Positions 51,360-59,777 of a stretch of DNA of 64,000 nt are shown piece after piece. The translations under genes were made by a program, and so were the position numbers. Below the pieces are notes generated by a model that saw only the letters and a list, made by a program, of their open reading frames with translations, was not told the DNA's origin and did no database searches. This DNA is from Neobacillus sp. DY30 (GTDB lineage: Bacteria > Bacillota > Bacilli > Bacillales > Cytobacillaceae): the NCBI RefSeq assembly GCF_030123065.1, contig NZ_CP126093.1, positions 500,001-564,000 on the forward strand, given 5' to 3'. Position 1 is the stretch's first letter. Each line of letters starts with the position of its first letter.

Positions 51360-52112
51360 ATGACTGGAACAGAGAAAAAAATTCATTTTATTATTACTAG
51401 ACAAAAAGATTCTGAGTCTGCCCCATATACTGAAGAATTTATTATTCCTTACCGCACAAATATGAACATCATCTCAGCTTTAATGGAGATACAAAAAAAT
51501 CCAGTCAATGCCAAAGGAGAAAAATCTACTCCTGTAATCTGGGAATCAGTATGTTTAGAGGAAGTCTGTGGTGCTTGCTCTATGGTTATTAATGGGAAGC
51601 CGCGCCAAGCTTGTTCATCTTTGATTGATCAGCTTGAACACCCAATTCGGATTTCCCCATTGTCTACGTTCCCGGTTATCCGAGATTTAACGGTGGACCG
51701 TTCGCGGATGTTTGATGCACTAAAAAAAGTAAAGGCATGGATTCCAATTGATGGAACCTATGATTTAGGACCAGGACCTCGAATGCCAGAAAAGACACGG
51801 CAATGGGCCTATGAATTATCAAAATGTATGACATGTGGGTGCTGCCTTGACGCCTGCCCAAATGTAAATGAAAATTCACGATTCATGGGGCCAGCACCAG
51901 TGTCTCAAGTTCGCTTATTTAACGCACATCCTACCGGTGAAATGCACAAAGAAGAGAGGCTTGCGGCACTCATGGGAGAAGGGGGAATCACTTCTTGCGG
52001 CAACTCCCAAAACTGTGTGGTGGTATGTCCAAAGGGAATCCCGCTAACGACGTCAATTGCAGCTTTAAATCGCCAGGTTACACTTCAATCATTCAAAAAC
52101 TTCTTTGGATAA
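51360..52112 (+). CDS. sdhB: Succinate dehydrogenase / fumarate reductase iron-sulfur subunit
   Basis: The 250-aa electron-transfer subunit carries three clusters. The [2Fe-2S] cysteines lie in VCLEEVCGACSMVINGKPRQAC (~62-83), and the [4Fe-4S] and [3Fe-4S] cysteines in CMTCGCCLDACPN (~156-168) and CGNSQNCVVVCPKGIP (~216-231). ATG 51360 is 1 nt after the sdhA stop, preceded by AAAGGGGG. It ends the block, and a terminator follows. Confidence 0.94.
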   Translation: MTGTEKKIHFIITRQKDSESAPYTEEFIIPYRTNMNIISALMEIQKNPVNAKGEKSTPVIWESVCLEEVCGACSMVINGKPRQACSSLIDQLEHPIRISPLSTFPVIRDLTVDRSRMFDALKKVKAWIPIDGTYDLGPGPRMPEKTRQWAYELSKCMTCGCCLDACPNVNENSRFMGPAPVSQVRLFNAHPTGEMHKEERLAALMGEGGITSCGNSQNCVVVCPKGIPLTTSIAALNRQVTLQSFKNFFG

Positions 52113-52151
52113 GTAGTATCGGGATGTCCGAACAGTTATATTTAAAAATTT

Positions 52152-52190
52152 AGGCAGCCAGGAAAATTAATTCCGGCTGCCTTTATATTT
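52152..52190 (+). terminator. Terminator of dcu-aspA-sdhCAB
   Basis: AGGCAGCCAGGA pairs with TCCGGCTGCCT around AAATTAAT, then TTATATTTT. Confidence 0.8.
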
Positions 52191-52217
52191 TGATAAGATT
52201 AGGTAGAGGTGAATCTT

Positions 52218-53243
52218 ATGAAGCCATCGGATAGTAAAAATCGTATTGATATACTAGATTATTTAAGGGGTTTTGCGCTGTTGGGAATCATCTTAGTAAA
52301 CATCCTGCCGCTTATGGCTGTAAAAGTGCCAGAAGTTGGCTCAGCCGACGCTTCTTATCAACGGTTTCTCTATTTATTTGTGGAGGGCAGATTTTATACG
52401 CTATTTTCTTTTTTGTTCGGTGTGGGCTTCTATCTATTTATCTCAAGAGCGAATGCGAAGGGGAAAAATGGCTACGTTTTATTTTTGAGAAGGGTGGCGG
52501 CATTATTTATTTTAGGCTGGTTCCATGTTAAATTCCACCCTGGTGAGGCATTGACTGTTTATGCCGTGACAGGGCTGCTATTACTCCCATTTTACAAAGT
52601 GAAAAAAGAGATTAACCTTGCTATTGGTTTAATCTTGCTGGTGCTTCTAAGTATTATGGCATTAAAGTTGTTTATGGTTGTACCGCTGATTCTGCTGGGG
52701 ATTACTGCTGGTCAATACCAGCTGTTTGAAGGACTGGCAGGAAAGAGAAAAAAGGTTTCCATCTTTACGGTCCTTATGCTAGTAATGAGTATTTCGGGGC
52801 TCATATATCAATACCAACATGCACCGTTATATCCATTTGGTTTTTATACGGGCGTGGATGAAGCTACTTATCAGTTTTTAAGTATAGGAATTATGATTGG
52901 GCCACTTGTTTCCGCTTTATATGTTGGAATGCTGATTCTGCTTTTGCAATTCCAGACTGTTCAAAAGCTGTTGTCCCCTTTGAAGAGCTATGGGCGGATG
53001 GCACTGACAAACTATATTTTTCAAACTGTTTTTCTCTATTTAGCAGGCTATATTTTTAACTTGTTTGAGTCATTAACTTATCTTCAATCTCTTTTCGTTT
53101 GTATAACGATTTATATTATACAGCTTTCCTTTAGCGTAATCTGGCTGCGCTTCTTTCAATTTGGACCATTAGAATGGATTTGGCGCGTTGTTACGTACTT
53201 GGAGGTCCCGCCCATGAAGAGACGAGTAAAAGAGATAAATTAA
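52218..53243 (+). CDS. DUF418 (YeiB-like) membrane protein
   Basis: The 341-aa membrane protein has about nine or ten helices. The N-terminus RIDILDYLRGFALLGIILVNILPLM and the C-terminal domain YGRMALTNYIFQTVFL, then QLSFSVIWLRFFQFGPLEWIWR, are diagnostic of DUF418/YeiB proteins, which belong to the acyltransferase-3-like membrane clan and have no settled function. I chose ATG 52218 with GAGGTG upstream rather than the GTG at 52209 within that site. It is monocistronic and convergent with ltaS. Confidence 0.88.
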   Translation: MKPSDSKNRIDILDYLRGFALLGIILVNILPLMAVKVPEVGSADASYQRFLYLFVEGRFYTLFSFLFGVGFYLFISRANAKGKNGYVLFLRRVAALFILGWFHVKFHPGEALTVYAVTGLLLLPFYKVKKEINLAIGLILLVLLSIMALKLFMVVPLILLGITAGQYQLFEGLAGKRKKVSIFTVLMLVMSISGLIYQYQHAPLYPFGFYTGVDEATYQFLSIGIMIGPLVSALYVGMLILLLQFQTVQKLLSPLKSYGRMALTNYIFQTVFLYLAGYIFNLFESLTYLQSLFVCITIYIIQLSFSVIWLRFFQFGPLEWIWRVVTYLEVPPMKRRVKEIN

Positions 53244-53248
53244 ATAAG

Positions 53249-53276
53249 AGGACCTGCATGTCAGCATGCAGGTCCT
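53249..53276. terminator. Bidirectional terminator
   Basis: AGGACCTGCAT pairs with ATGCAGGTCCT, followed by TTT on the plus strand. On the minus strand the run after the stem (CTTATTTAATTTATC) is only moderately T-rich. Confidence 0.8.
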
Positions 53277-55115
53277 TTACTCATCTTCAGTTTGTTCTTT
53301 ACGGATATAATCCGAGTATTCCATAATGGATAAGGTATTATCAATTCTTTCTTGAAGACGATTGGTATTCTTTATTTTCTTCATGGTTTTTCGGTCATAG
53401 ATAGATGCAGGATGTTTAGCACTTGGTGCACTGTAAAAAGTTTTATCACTAATAAACGATCCCCCTGGCAAGTAATATCTCATTCCAAGCAGGTTCTTTT
53501 TATAGTGAAAAAGATTGTGACCAATCATTTGCGTATCATGTTCTATGCCGAGTAAGTTTAATAGGGTCGGCATTAAGTCAATTTGCCCGCCGAGGTGGGA
53601 ATAAGTTTCGCCTGTGAAGTGGCCTGGTACCGTAAATAACACCGGTACAACAAAGCGGTCCTGCATCGTATATTCATGACCTAAGAATTCTTTTAATAGG
53701 GTTTTATCTTTTTCGGTGACAGGTGCACCGTGAAGACCAGAGTGATCACCATAAACCAGAATAACTGATTCATCATAGATTCCCAACTTCTTTAGCTGTT
53801 TGATGAATAACCCAATTTGTTCATCCGTATAGCGGACAGATTGAAAGTAGTTCCCTACATACGTATCTTTATAGTCTTCAGGTAAGTCTAGAAACTCATA
53901 TTCTTCAGGCATTTCAAATGGTGTATGGCTTGTTAGCGTAATAATATTGGAATACATTTTCTCGTGCGTCTTTAACTGCTTTTCCAACTGTTTGTCCACA
54001 AAGTTAAACAGTACTTCATCTGCCGGACCAAAGCCGATTTCCTTTTCATTTGGCATCTCGTTACTGGTATAGATATAATCAAATCCCAGTGCTGGGTATA
54101 ATTTATCACGACTCCAATAGGTAATATCATCAGCATGGTAGGTTGCAGCGCCGTAGCCATTCTTTTTTAGCGTCCAAACAAGTGAAGGAATCTCTTCACC
54201 CTCAAGGGTATTAACCGTTGGGTCCATGCCTTCTGGGTATAAGGAGGTATGCATGAGCCATTCAGCATCAGAGGTATTACCCGCCCCAATTTGCTGATAA
54301 ACATTATCGAAATAGGCACTTTCTTTTAAGAGCGCATTTAAATTTGGTGTGATTTCCTGTCCATTAATCTTATGGTTTAAGGTAAATTCCTGCAAGGATT
54401 CCACTTGGATAATAAAAACATGGCGGTTTTTTGCGATTCCAAAAGTGCTGTGTTTAGCAGCCGGAACATAGGTATTGCCTTTTAAACTTTCAAGTTCTTT
54501 TTCAGACATGTACTCCTGACTTGCAAAGGCTTTCCCCAGGCTGTTTGCGTATGCTTGAACGAATTGTGATTGGATATAGCCATGCTTCTTTGCAAAGTAG
54601 GATACATCAATTAATGGATAGCGAAAAGCAATAACCGTCATGACTAGTGCAATACAGCCAAAGCCAATTGCCCATTTCTTTGCTGAGGTAAAGGATGTGG
54701 GCTTCTTCTTGAAAAACCAAATAAGCGGGAGGATTAGCACCACATCTAAGAAAAAGAAAAAGTCATATGGACTGCCAAGCAGGGCAACTGTGCCTCCAAC
54801 AGAGTTAGATTGATAAATTTGTTTGACATCATAATAAGATGGTACGGTTGAAAAATACCGTGTATAATAAACAACGACAATGAACAGAACTGACAAAAGC
54901 AGGCTATAAAGCCAGATAGCAAACCAAGTCCGTTTTTTACAAGTTCTCATAAGGGTACATAAAACAAGGGCCCACATCGGAAACTCAACCACTAACACAT
55001 GAAAAACCGATGTATTTTCAAAAACAACTACCTGGAAGGCATATATTTTTATAAACAAAACAACCAAAAGCAATAAAATTGGGTAATGAAAAACAGTACT
55101 CGAAACCTTATCCAT
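53277..55115 (-). CDS. ltaS: Lipoteichoic acid synthase family protein
   Basis: The 612-aa polyglycerolphosphate synthase or primase has five N-terminal transmembrane helices (to ~residue 190) and an extracellular sulfatase-like domain (~230-560). The nucleophile threonine lies in GAGNTSDAEW; metal-binding segments include the E of IIQVESLQ and LVYGDHSGLHG. It transfers glycerol phosphate from phosphatidylglycerol to lipoteichoic acid. Bacilli carry several paralogues (LtaS, YfnI, YqgS, YvgJ), and which one this is cannot be decided here. ATG 55115 has GAGGTG 6 nt upstream. Confidence 0.9.
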   Translation of the reverse strand: MDKVSSTVFHYPILLLLVVLFIKIYAFQVVVFENTSVFHVLVVEFPMWALVLCTLMRTCKKRTWFAIWLYSLLLSVLFIVVVYYTRYFSTVPSYYDVKQIYQSNSVGGTVALLGSPYDFFFFLDVVLILPLIWFFKKKPTSFTSAKKWAIGFGCIALVMTVIAFRYPLIDVSYFAKKHGYIQSQFVQAYANSLGKAFASQEYMSEKELESLKGNTYVPAAKHSTFGIAKNRHVFIIQVESLQEFTLNHKINGQEITPNLNALLKESAYFDNVYQQIGAGNTSDAEWLMHTSLYPEGMDPTVNTLEGEEIPSLVWTLKKNGYGAATYHADDITYWSRDKLYPALGFDYIYTSNEMPNEKEIGFGPADEVLFNFVDKQLEKQLKTHEKMYSNIITLTSHTPFEMPEEYEFLDLPEDYKDTYVGNYFQSVRYTDEQIGLFIKQLKKLGIYDESVILVYGDHSGLHGAPVTEKDKTLLKEFLGHEYTMQDRFVVPVLFTVPGHFTGETYSHLGGQIDLMPTLLNLLGIEHDTQMIGHNLFHYKKNLLGMRYYLPGGSFISDKTFYSAPSAKHPASIYDRKTMKKIKNTNRLQERIDNTLSIMEYSDYIRKEQTEDE

Positions 55116-55306
55116 AAAAAACACCTCAAAAAGATACTCATCTCACATAAACTTATCAAAACATCTACAATTCTATCAACTAATATAGGCAATAAATAAT
55201 TATTTTTTGAAACCTTAGTTCCTGCTGAAATTATTTTTCCAATATGATATGATTATGCAGAATTTTGGCAAAAATAACCTTATTAAGATTTAAAGGGAGG
55301 AATACG

Positions 55307-56575
55307 ATGGAAGAGAACAATCAGGGCGCGTCATCCATTTCTGCTGGGAATATATTTTCAAATCGAATTGTGTTAGCCATTATGTCTTCGAACTTTTTAC
55401 TCCAGTTAGGAATTTGGATAAGAAATTTCGCGATTTTACTATACGTTACCGATATTACAGATAATGATCCGGTTTATGTTTCATTGATATCAGTTGTTGA
55501 GTTTACCCCGATATTTATTTTTTCATTTATTGGAGGGACATTTGCCGACAGATGGAAGCCTAAATTGACGATGGTTTGGTGCGATATGTTGTCTGCCTTA
55601 TCGATCGGGCTGGTACTGTTGGCACTGCTTTTTGGCTCATGGCATGCAATATTCTTTGCAACGCTTATTTCAGCTATTTTATCTCAGTTTTCCATGCCTT
55701 CAGCAATGAAACTATTAAAGCAGCATGTACCAGGTGAACAGCTGCAATCAGTCATGGCTATCTTCCAATCATTGATGGCAGTTTTCATGGTCATTGGCCC
55801 TGTGATTGGAACACTTGTCTATCAATCATATGGAATTTACATATCCATAGGTGTTATGGGAGCGATGTTCTTACTTTCAGGACTAGTGTTAATGTTCCTG
55901 CCTCGTGATTTGGAGAAGGAAAAAACGGATATTCAAAATAATTTTAAAAAAGAACTAGCAGATGGCTTCCGTTATGTGATGTCAAAAAAAATCTTGAAAT
56001 CTATGGGCGGTATTTTTGCTGTTTGTGGTTTGGCGGTTGGGTTAATTTCACCGTTAATGATTTTTATAACCATCGAAAAACTCGGAATGCCAAAGGAATC
56101 TCTGCAGTGGCTGTTAATGGCAAACGGTATTGGTATGCTGGCTGGCGGTGGTATCGTCATGGCATTCTCGAAAAAAATCTCACCTCAAAAGCTCCTTGCA
56201 ATTGGGATTTTCGCGAGCATGGTATTTACTGTTGGAGTTGGCTGGTCAACAAGCTTTACGGTAACGCTGGTATTACAAGTATTGAACGGCATTTTCTTCC
56301 CGTGTATTCATATAGGAATTAACACAATCATTCTAAAATATTCGGAAGAAGCATTTATAGGGCGTGTGAATGGTGTCCTTAGCCCGTTGTTTATGGGGAT
56401 GATGGTGATTGGAATGTCGGTTGCAGGGGTTGTGAAAATCCCGCTGACATTATCCGGTGTTTATACGGTTTCTGGTGTATTATTTCTGATTGGGTCCTTA
56501 CTGGTTGTTCCACTTTTCAAAGTAAAAGAGGAGGGGGCAAACCTCTCAATGGTAGAGAAGCAGCCGCAGGCTTAG
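55307..56575 (+). CDS. MFS transporter, macrolide-efflux-like
   Basis: The 422-aa membrane protein has 11-12 helices. The N-terminal region NFLLQLGIWIRNFAILLYVTDIT, then FIGGTFADRWKPK (motif A), and PVIGTLVYQSYG resemble MefA/MFS-3 type exporters. Substrates are unknown. ATG 55307 is preceded by AAAGGGAGG, so the 14 extra residues of the longer frame were dropped. It is convergent with the ABC exporter gene, sharing a terminator. Confidence 0.88.
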   Translation: MEENNQGASSISAGNIFSNRIVLAIMSSNFLLQLGIWIRNFAILLYVTDITDNDPVYVSLISVVEFTPIFIFSFIGGTFADRWKPKLTMVWCDMLSALSIGLVLLALLFGSWHAIFFATLISAILSQFSMPSAMKLLKQHVPGEQLQSVMAIFQSLMAVFMVIGPVIGTLVYQSYGIYISIGVMGAMFLLSGLVLMFLPRDLEKEKTDIQNNFKKELADGFRYVMSKKILKSMGGIFAVCGLAVGLISPLMIFITIEKLGMPKESLQWLLMANGIGMLAGGGIVMAFSKKISPQKLLAIGIFASMVFTVGVGWSTSFTVTLVLQVLNGIFFPCIHIGINTIILKYSEEAFIGRVNGVLSPLFMGMMVIGMSVAGVVKIPLTLSGVYTVSGVLFLIGSLLVVPLFKVKEEGANLSMVEKQPQA

Positions 56576-56584
56576 AATGTAAAA

Positions 56585-56618
56585 AAGGCGCATTAAGCTC
56601 AGCTTAATGCACTTTTTT
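56585..56618. terminator. Bidirectional terminator
   Basis: GCATTAAGCT pairs with AGCTTAATGC (56590-56599, 56601-56610), with A-run before and T-run after. It overlaps the last codons of the ABC gene on the minus strand. Confidence 0.85.
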
Positions 56619-58371
56619 TGCGTTTTTCTTGATCGCCGCTTGTTAATTGCTGCTCTGCAAATCCGCGGTATAGTTCATGTGATTGTGTTAATTCCTGATG
56701 CGTCCCGATTCCGGTGACTCGCCCTTTTTCGATGAAAATAATTTTATCGGCGTATACGATCGTTGATAAGCGGTGGGCAATTACAAAGGTAGTACGGCCA
56801 TCCATGAGACGTGCTAATGCTTGTTGAACAATACCTTCTGATTGGCTGTCCAAGCTTGCCGTTGCTTCATCCATCATTAATATCTTAGGGTCACGTAAAA
56901 AAGCACGCGCAATCGCAATCCGCTGCCTTTGACCGCCTGAAAGTTTCACGCCGCGCTCTCCAACCTCTGTGTCAAGTCCATCTGAAAAGGACTTAATAAA
57001 ATCACTTGCATATGCCATCTCTGCCACTTTCCAAAGACGTTCATCTGAAATCGATAGACCATTTGGCAGACCATAACATAAATTTTCGCGGATGGTTCCC
57101 GCCATCATTGCACTTTCCTGCGATACATAACCAATCTGACTGCGCCATGCTTTAACGGATAAATTTGTTATCGGAATATCACCTACCATTATTTTTCCGG
57201 AGGTAGGCTCATAAAAACGTTCAAGTAAGCCAAACATGGTGGTTTTCCCGCCGCCGCTTGGACCGGCAAACGCAATCATTTCTCCTGGCTTAGCAACAAA
57301 CGACACGTCTTCGAGGACGGGTTCATCATCGCTATAGGCAAATGAAACATGGCTGACCTGTATCGGTTTATTGGTGATGTCTAGTTCCAAACCTTTCTGG
57401 CCGTCTTCCAAAGTCAGGTTTAAGATATCGATAATCCGCTCGGTAGCCCCTTTGGCCTTTTGTAACTGGGTAAAGAACATAGCGAAACTCGTAATCGGAA
57501 AAATAATTTGAAATAGGTAAAGTAAGAAGGCTACCAGTGATCCAGTGGACATCGTTCCGTTGGCCACCCGCATACCTCCGTACCCAATAATCATTACGAT
57601 GACGATCATAACAACCAGGTACATGATAGGGGCAATGAGTGCAGTGATACGTGCTTCTTTTAAACCAAAACCAAGCAGATTGGCAATGCCTGTTATTCCT
57701 TTTGTCTCTTCATGCTGTTCTGCCGTTGATGCTTTCATTAAGCGGATTTCACTTAAAGTTTGTTGAATGGTTCCAGTAAAGACAGCCGTTTCATCCTGCA
57801 GACCGCGTGAAATTTTTGCCATCTTCCTTCCGAGCGGCATCATAATAATAAACGTGAGAGGGACAGATATTAACATTATCAGTGTCATTTTCCAATCCAT
57901 TATCAATAAAATTACAATAGCACCGATAATAGAAATAATTCCTGAGATAAACTGCGGAAAGTGATTTGATATTAGATCACGAACAACACTTGTATCATTT
58001 ACAATCCGGCTGACGGTTTCACCGCTGGATTGTTTATCAAAATAGCTGACAGGTAAATGAATTAATTTAATCCACATCTTTTCACGCAGCCGGGCAACAA
58101 TTTTTTGCCCGACAAAACTTAACAGGTAAATCGATACCCCGCTGATGATGGCTTGGAAAATGAATGCCGCACCTATCCCAATCATGAGCGGAATACTCAA
58201 CGAGGCAACCGAAAATCCATCAACTAAGTTTTTCGTTAAAACTGGAACAAGAAGTCCCGCAAGAGTCGTAATCAGACTTGCAGATAAACCAATAAACAAC
58301 GCAGTTTTTGGGACCTTGGCAGATAATATAAGAGAAATAAATGGCTTAAGTCCATCTGTGTTTTGTTTCAT
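56599..58371 (-). CDS. ABC multidrug exporter half-transporter (BmrA-like)
   Basis: The 590-aa product fuses a six-helix transmembrane domain (~1-320) to a nucleotide-binding domain (~345-575). The latter has Walker A GPSGGGKTT, signature LSGGQRQRIAIARAF, Walker B ILMMDEATASLD and the switch histidine in VIAHRLST. It is expected to work as a homodimer exporting drugs or lipids, and the length matches BmrA. ATG 58371 was chosen because GGAG precedes it at acceptable distance and the N-terminus then matches family length; the longer frame begins at 58416. Confidence 0.9.
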   Translation of the reverse strand: MKQNTDGLKPFISLILSAKVPKTALFIGLSASLITTLAGLLVPVLTKNLVDGFSVASLSIPLMIGIGAAFIFQAIISGVSIYLLSFVGQKIVARLREKMWIKLIHLPVSYFDKQSSGETVSRIVNDTSVVRDLISNHFPQFISGIISIIGAIVILLIMDWKMTLIMLISVPLTFIIMMPLGRKMAKISRGLQDETAVFTGTIQQTLSEIRLMKASTAEQHEETKGITGIANLLGFGLKEARITALIAPIMYLVVMIVIVMIIGYGGMRVANGTMSTGSLVAFLLYLFQIIFPITSFAMFFTQLQKAKGATERIIDILNLTLEDGQKGLELDITNKPIQVSHVSFAYSDDEPVLEDVSFVAKPGEMIAFAGPSGGGKTTMFGLLERFYEPTSGKIMVGDIPITNLSVKAWRSQIGYVSQESAMMAGTIRENLCYGLPNGLSISDERLWKVAEMAYASDFIKSFSDGLDTEVGERGVKLSGGQRQRIAIARAFLRDPKILMMDEATASLDSQSEGIVQQALARLMDGRTTFVIAHRLSTIVYADKIIFIEKGRVTGIGTHQELTQSHELYRGFAEQQLTSGDQEKRKKSALS

Positions 58372-58495
58372 TATGTATGGCTCCAATCTTTCAAAAATGA
58401 ATGATTTCATAAGCAATCATACGTTCATCAGGAATGATATGCAAATGACAATTTGGTAAAATAGAACAAGTGAGGGAAAGAGAGGAATAACGAAA

Positions 58496-58858
58496 ATGGA
58501 TGGTTCAAAAGTATTAACTGAATCAAAAGCAAAAAATGATACAAAAGCTTGGCTATTCGTAGTTCTTGCTGGACTCCTTGAGATTGTCTGGGCAAGCGGC
58601 TTTAAATATGAAGAAGTTCCGTCTTGGGTTGTACTTATAGCCATCTTGTTTAGTTTTGATTTAATTATTAGAGCGACAAAAGTAATCCCTGTTGGGACCG
58701 TATATGCTGTATTTGCTGGAATTGGTACCATTGGCACAGTTATTGTCGAGATGGTGTTTGAAAATGGCTCGGTTAGTCCATTAAGAGTGGCCCTTATTTT
58801 ATTACTTTTAGCATGCATTATTGGTTTGAAATTAACAAATAAGGAGGGAGAGGTTTAA
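58496..58858 (+). CDS. Small multidrug resistance (SMR) subunit 1
   Basis: The 120-aa protein has four helices after a polar N-terminal extension of ~16 residues. The conserved glutamate is in LAGLLEIVWASGFKY (about residue 29), and the GTVYAVFAGIGTIGTVIVEM segment is typical of one half of heterodimeric SMR pairs such as YvdR/YvdS, YkkC/YkkD or EbrA/EbrB. These export small cations, some of them guanidinium, by proton antiport. The stop overlaps the next start (TAATG), so both are made together. No guanidine riboswitch was recognised in the short upstream gap. Confidence 0.9.
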   Translation: MDGSKVLTESKAKNDTKAWLFVVLAGLLEIVWASGFKYEEVPSWVVLIAILFSFDLIIRATKVIPVGTVYAVFAGIGTIGTVIVEMVFENGSVSPLRVALILLLLACIIGLKLTNKEGEV

Positions 58859-59172
58859 TGGATTGGCTGATGCTTATTTTAGGCGGTTGTTTTGAAGTCG
58901 TTGGGGTTATTGGCTTAAAAAGAACAGCTGATAAAGGAAACGTTATCAATTATCTAATCCTTATTGGAGGATTTATAATGAGTTTCCAATTGCTAATACG
59001 GGCAATGGAGACCATACCTCTATCCACTTCCTATGCAGTATGGACAGGGATTGGAACGGTAGGAGCAGCATTGGTTGGAATGGTATTCTTTAAAGAATCC
59101 AAGAGCAGGCTTCGGATTGCGTGCATTTTAGGTGTTATTTTTTCAGTAGTTGGCTTAAAGCTTGTACATTAA
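58858..59172 (+). CDS. Small multidrug resistance (SMR) subunit 2
   Basis: The 104-aa four-helix partner of the preceding protein. It has the conserved glutamate in LILGGCFEVVGVIGLKR (residue 13) and SYAVWTGIGTVGAALVGMVFFKES, the standard SMR helix-3 to helix-4 region. It overlaps subunit 1 by one base (TAATG) with GGAGGGAG upstream. Heterodimer formation is inferred from the pairing; a terminator with a TTCG tetraloop follows. Confidence 0.9.
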   Translation: MDWLMLILGGCFEVVGVIGLKRTADKGNVINYLILIGGFIMSFQLLIRAMETIPLSTSYAVWTGIGTVGAALVGMVFFKESKSRLRIACILGVIFSVVGLKLVH

Positions 59173-59206
59173 AAAACATCTCTCGATTCGTCGGGAGATG
59201 TTTTCT
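59173..59206. terminator. Terminator with TTCG tetraloop
   Basis: AAAACATCTCTCGA pairs with TCGGGAGATGTTTT around TTCG. It lies between the SMR genes and the convergent peroxiredoxin gene. Confidence 0.85.
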
Positions 59207-59210
59207 TTGC

Positions 59211-59678
59211 TTAGGCGAGCTTTTCGAGCTCTGTAAATACTGCTTCGTAATCTTCCTTTTTATCGGCTTTAAACGAGGTGTTCATATAAGTGATCACGCC
59301 ATCTCGGTTTACAACAAACACAGAGCGGATGGCCACACCGCCTTTTTCGTTATAAACCCTATAGTCCTTAATGGTCTGCCTTTGCCAATCAGAAGCTAAT
59401 GGATAAGGCAATGTCGCCATACTTGCAGCAAAAACTCGATGCGAATGAATATGATCGGCACTGATAGCAATTACCTCAGCACCTAACTGTTCAAAACGTT
59501 TGTAATCCTCTTTCCAAGAGGAAATTTCTTTAATTCAGCCGGGAGTAAAATCCATTCCATAAAAGGCGACAACGACGTTCGTCTTTCCCCGATACTCAGA
59601 AAGAGTAAGAGGGTCCTTCGTTGTTGCAGGTAATGAAAAATCAGGGGCTGTATCCCCAACCTTTAAGGTTCCTTCCAA
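59211..59678 (-). CDS. Peroxiredoxin with in-frame TGA at the active site; candidate selenoprotein
   Basis: Read through one TGA, the minus strand gives a 155-aa AhpC/TSA-type peroxiredoxin starting at TTG 59678, with GGAGG 7-8 nt upstream. Landmarks are VGDTAPDFSLPA (7-18), NVVVAFYGMDFTPG (34-47), EVIAISADHIHSHRVFA, LPYPLASDW and RSVFVVNRDGVITY. The TGA (59537-59535) is codon 48, in FTPG-U-IKE, exactly where the peroxidatic cysteine of FTPGC belongs. The protein has no cysteine at all. Twelve nt after the TGA a 7-bp stem with a GGA loop forms (59522-59506). This fits selenocysteine insertion at the catalytic position; the alternative is a nonsense mutation (TGC/TGT to TGA). A pipeline unaware of Sec would call only 59211-59420. 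Confidence 0.78.
59506..59522 (-). promoter_or_regulatory. Candidate bacterial SECIS element
   Basis: On the minus strand TCCTCTT-GGA-AAGAGGA folds into a perfect 7-bp stem with a 3-nt loop. It begins 12 nt after the TGA codon, so the loop starts 19 nt after it. A G in the first two loop positions and a loop 16-37 nt from the UGA are general properties of bacterial SECIS hairpins, and both are met. Confidence 0.65.
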
Positions 59679-59748
59679 GATAACTCCTCCATTCTCGAAA
59701 CAATATCCTTTGCTAGGATTGCCATCTTATTGAAAAATTACACACAAA

Positions 59749-59773
59749 AAAGATGGTGCCTGGCACCATCTTT
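59749..59773. repeat. GGTGCCTGGCACC-type REP palindrome serving as terminator
   Basis: AAAGATGGTGCC pairs with GGCACCATCTTT around one T. On the minus strand it is followed by TTTTTTGTGTG, so it can terminate the C39-like gene. The core differs from the GGGACAGGTTCC family near the RAYT gene and represents a second dispersed palindrome type. Confidence 0.75.
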
Positions 59774-59777
59774 AAAC

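Noticed and set aside
48956..52112. Assigning the complex firmly as fumarate reductase (frd)
   Set aside because: Sequence motifs do not separate succinate dehydrogenase from fumarate reductase in this family; only the neighbours suggest direction, so sdh symbols were kept.
58417..58495. Guanidine riboswitch before the SMR pair
   Set aside because: The gap is under 80 bp and shows none of the conserved guanidine-I blocks.
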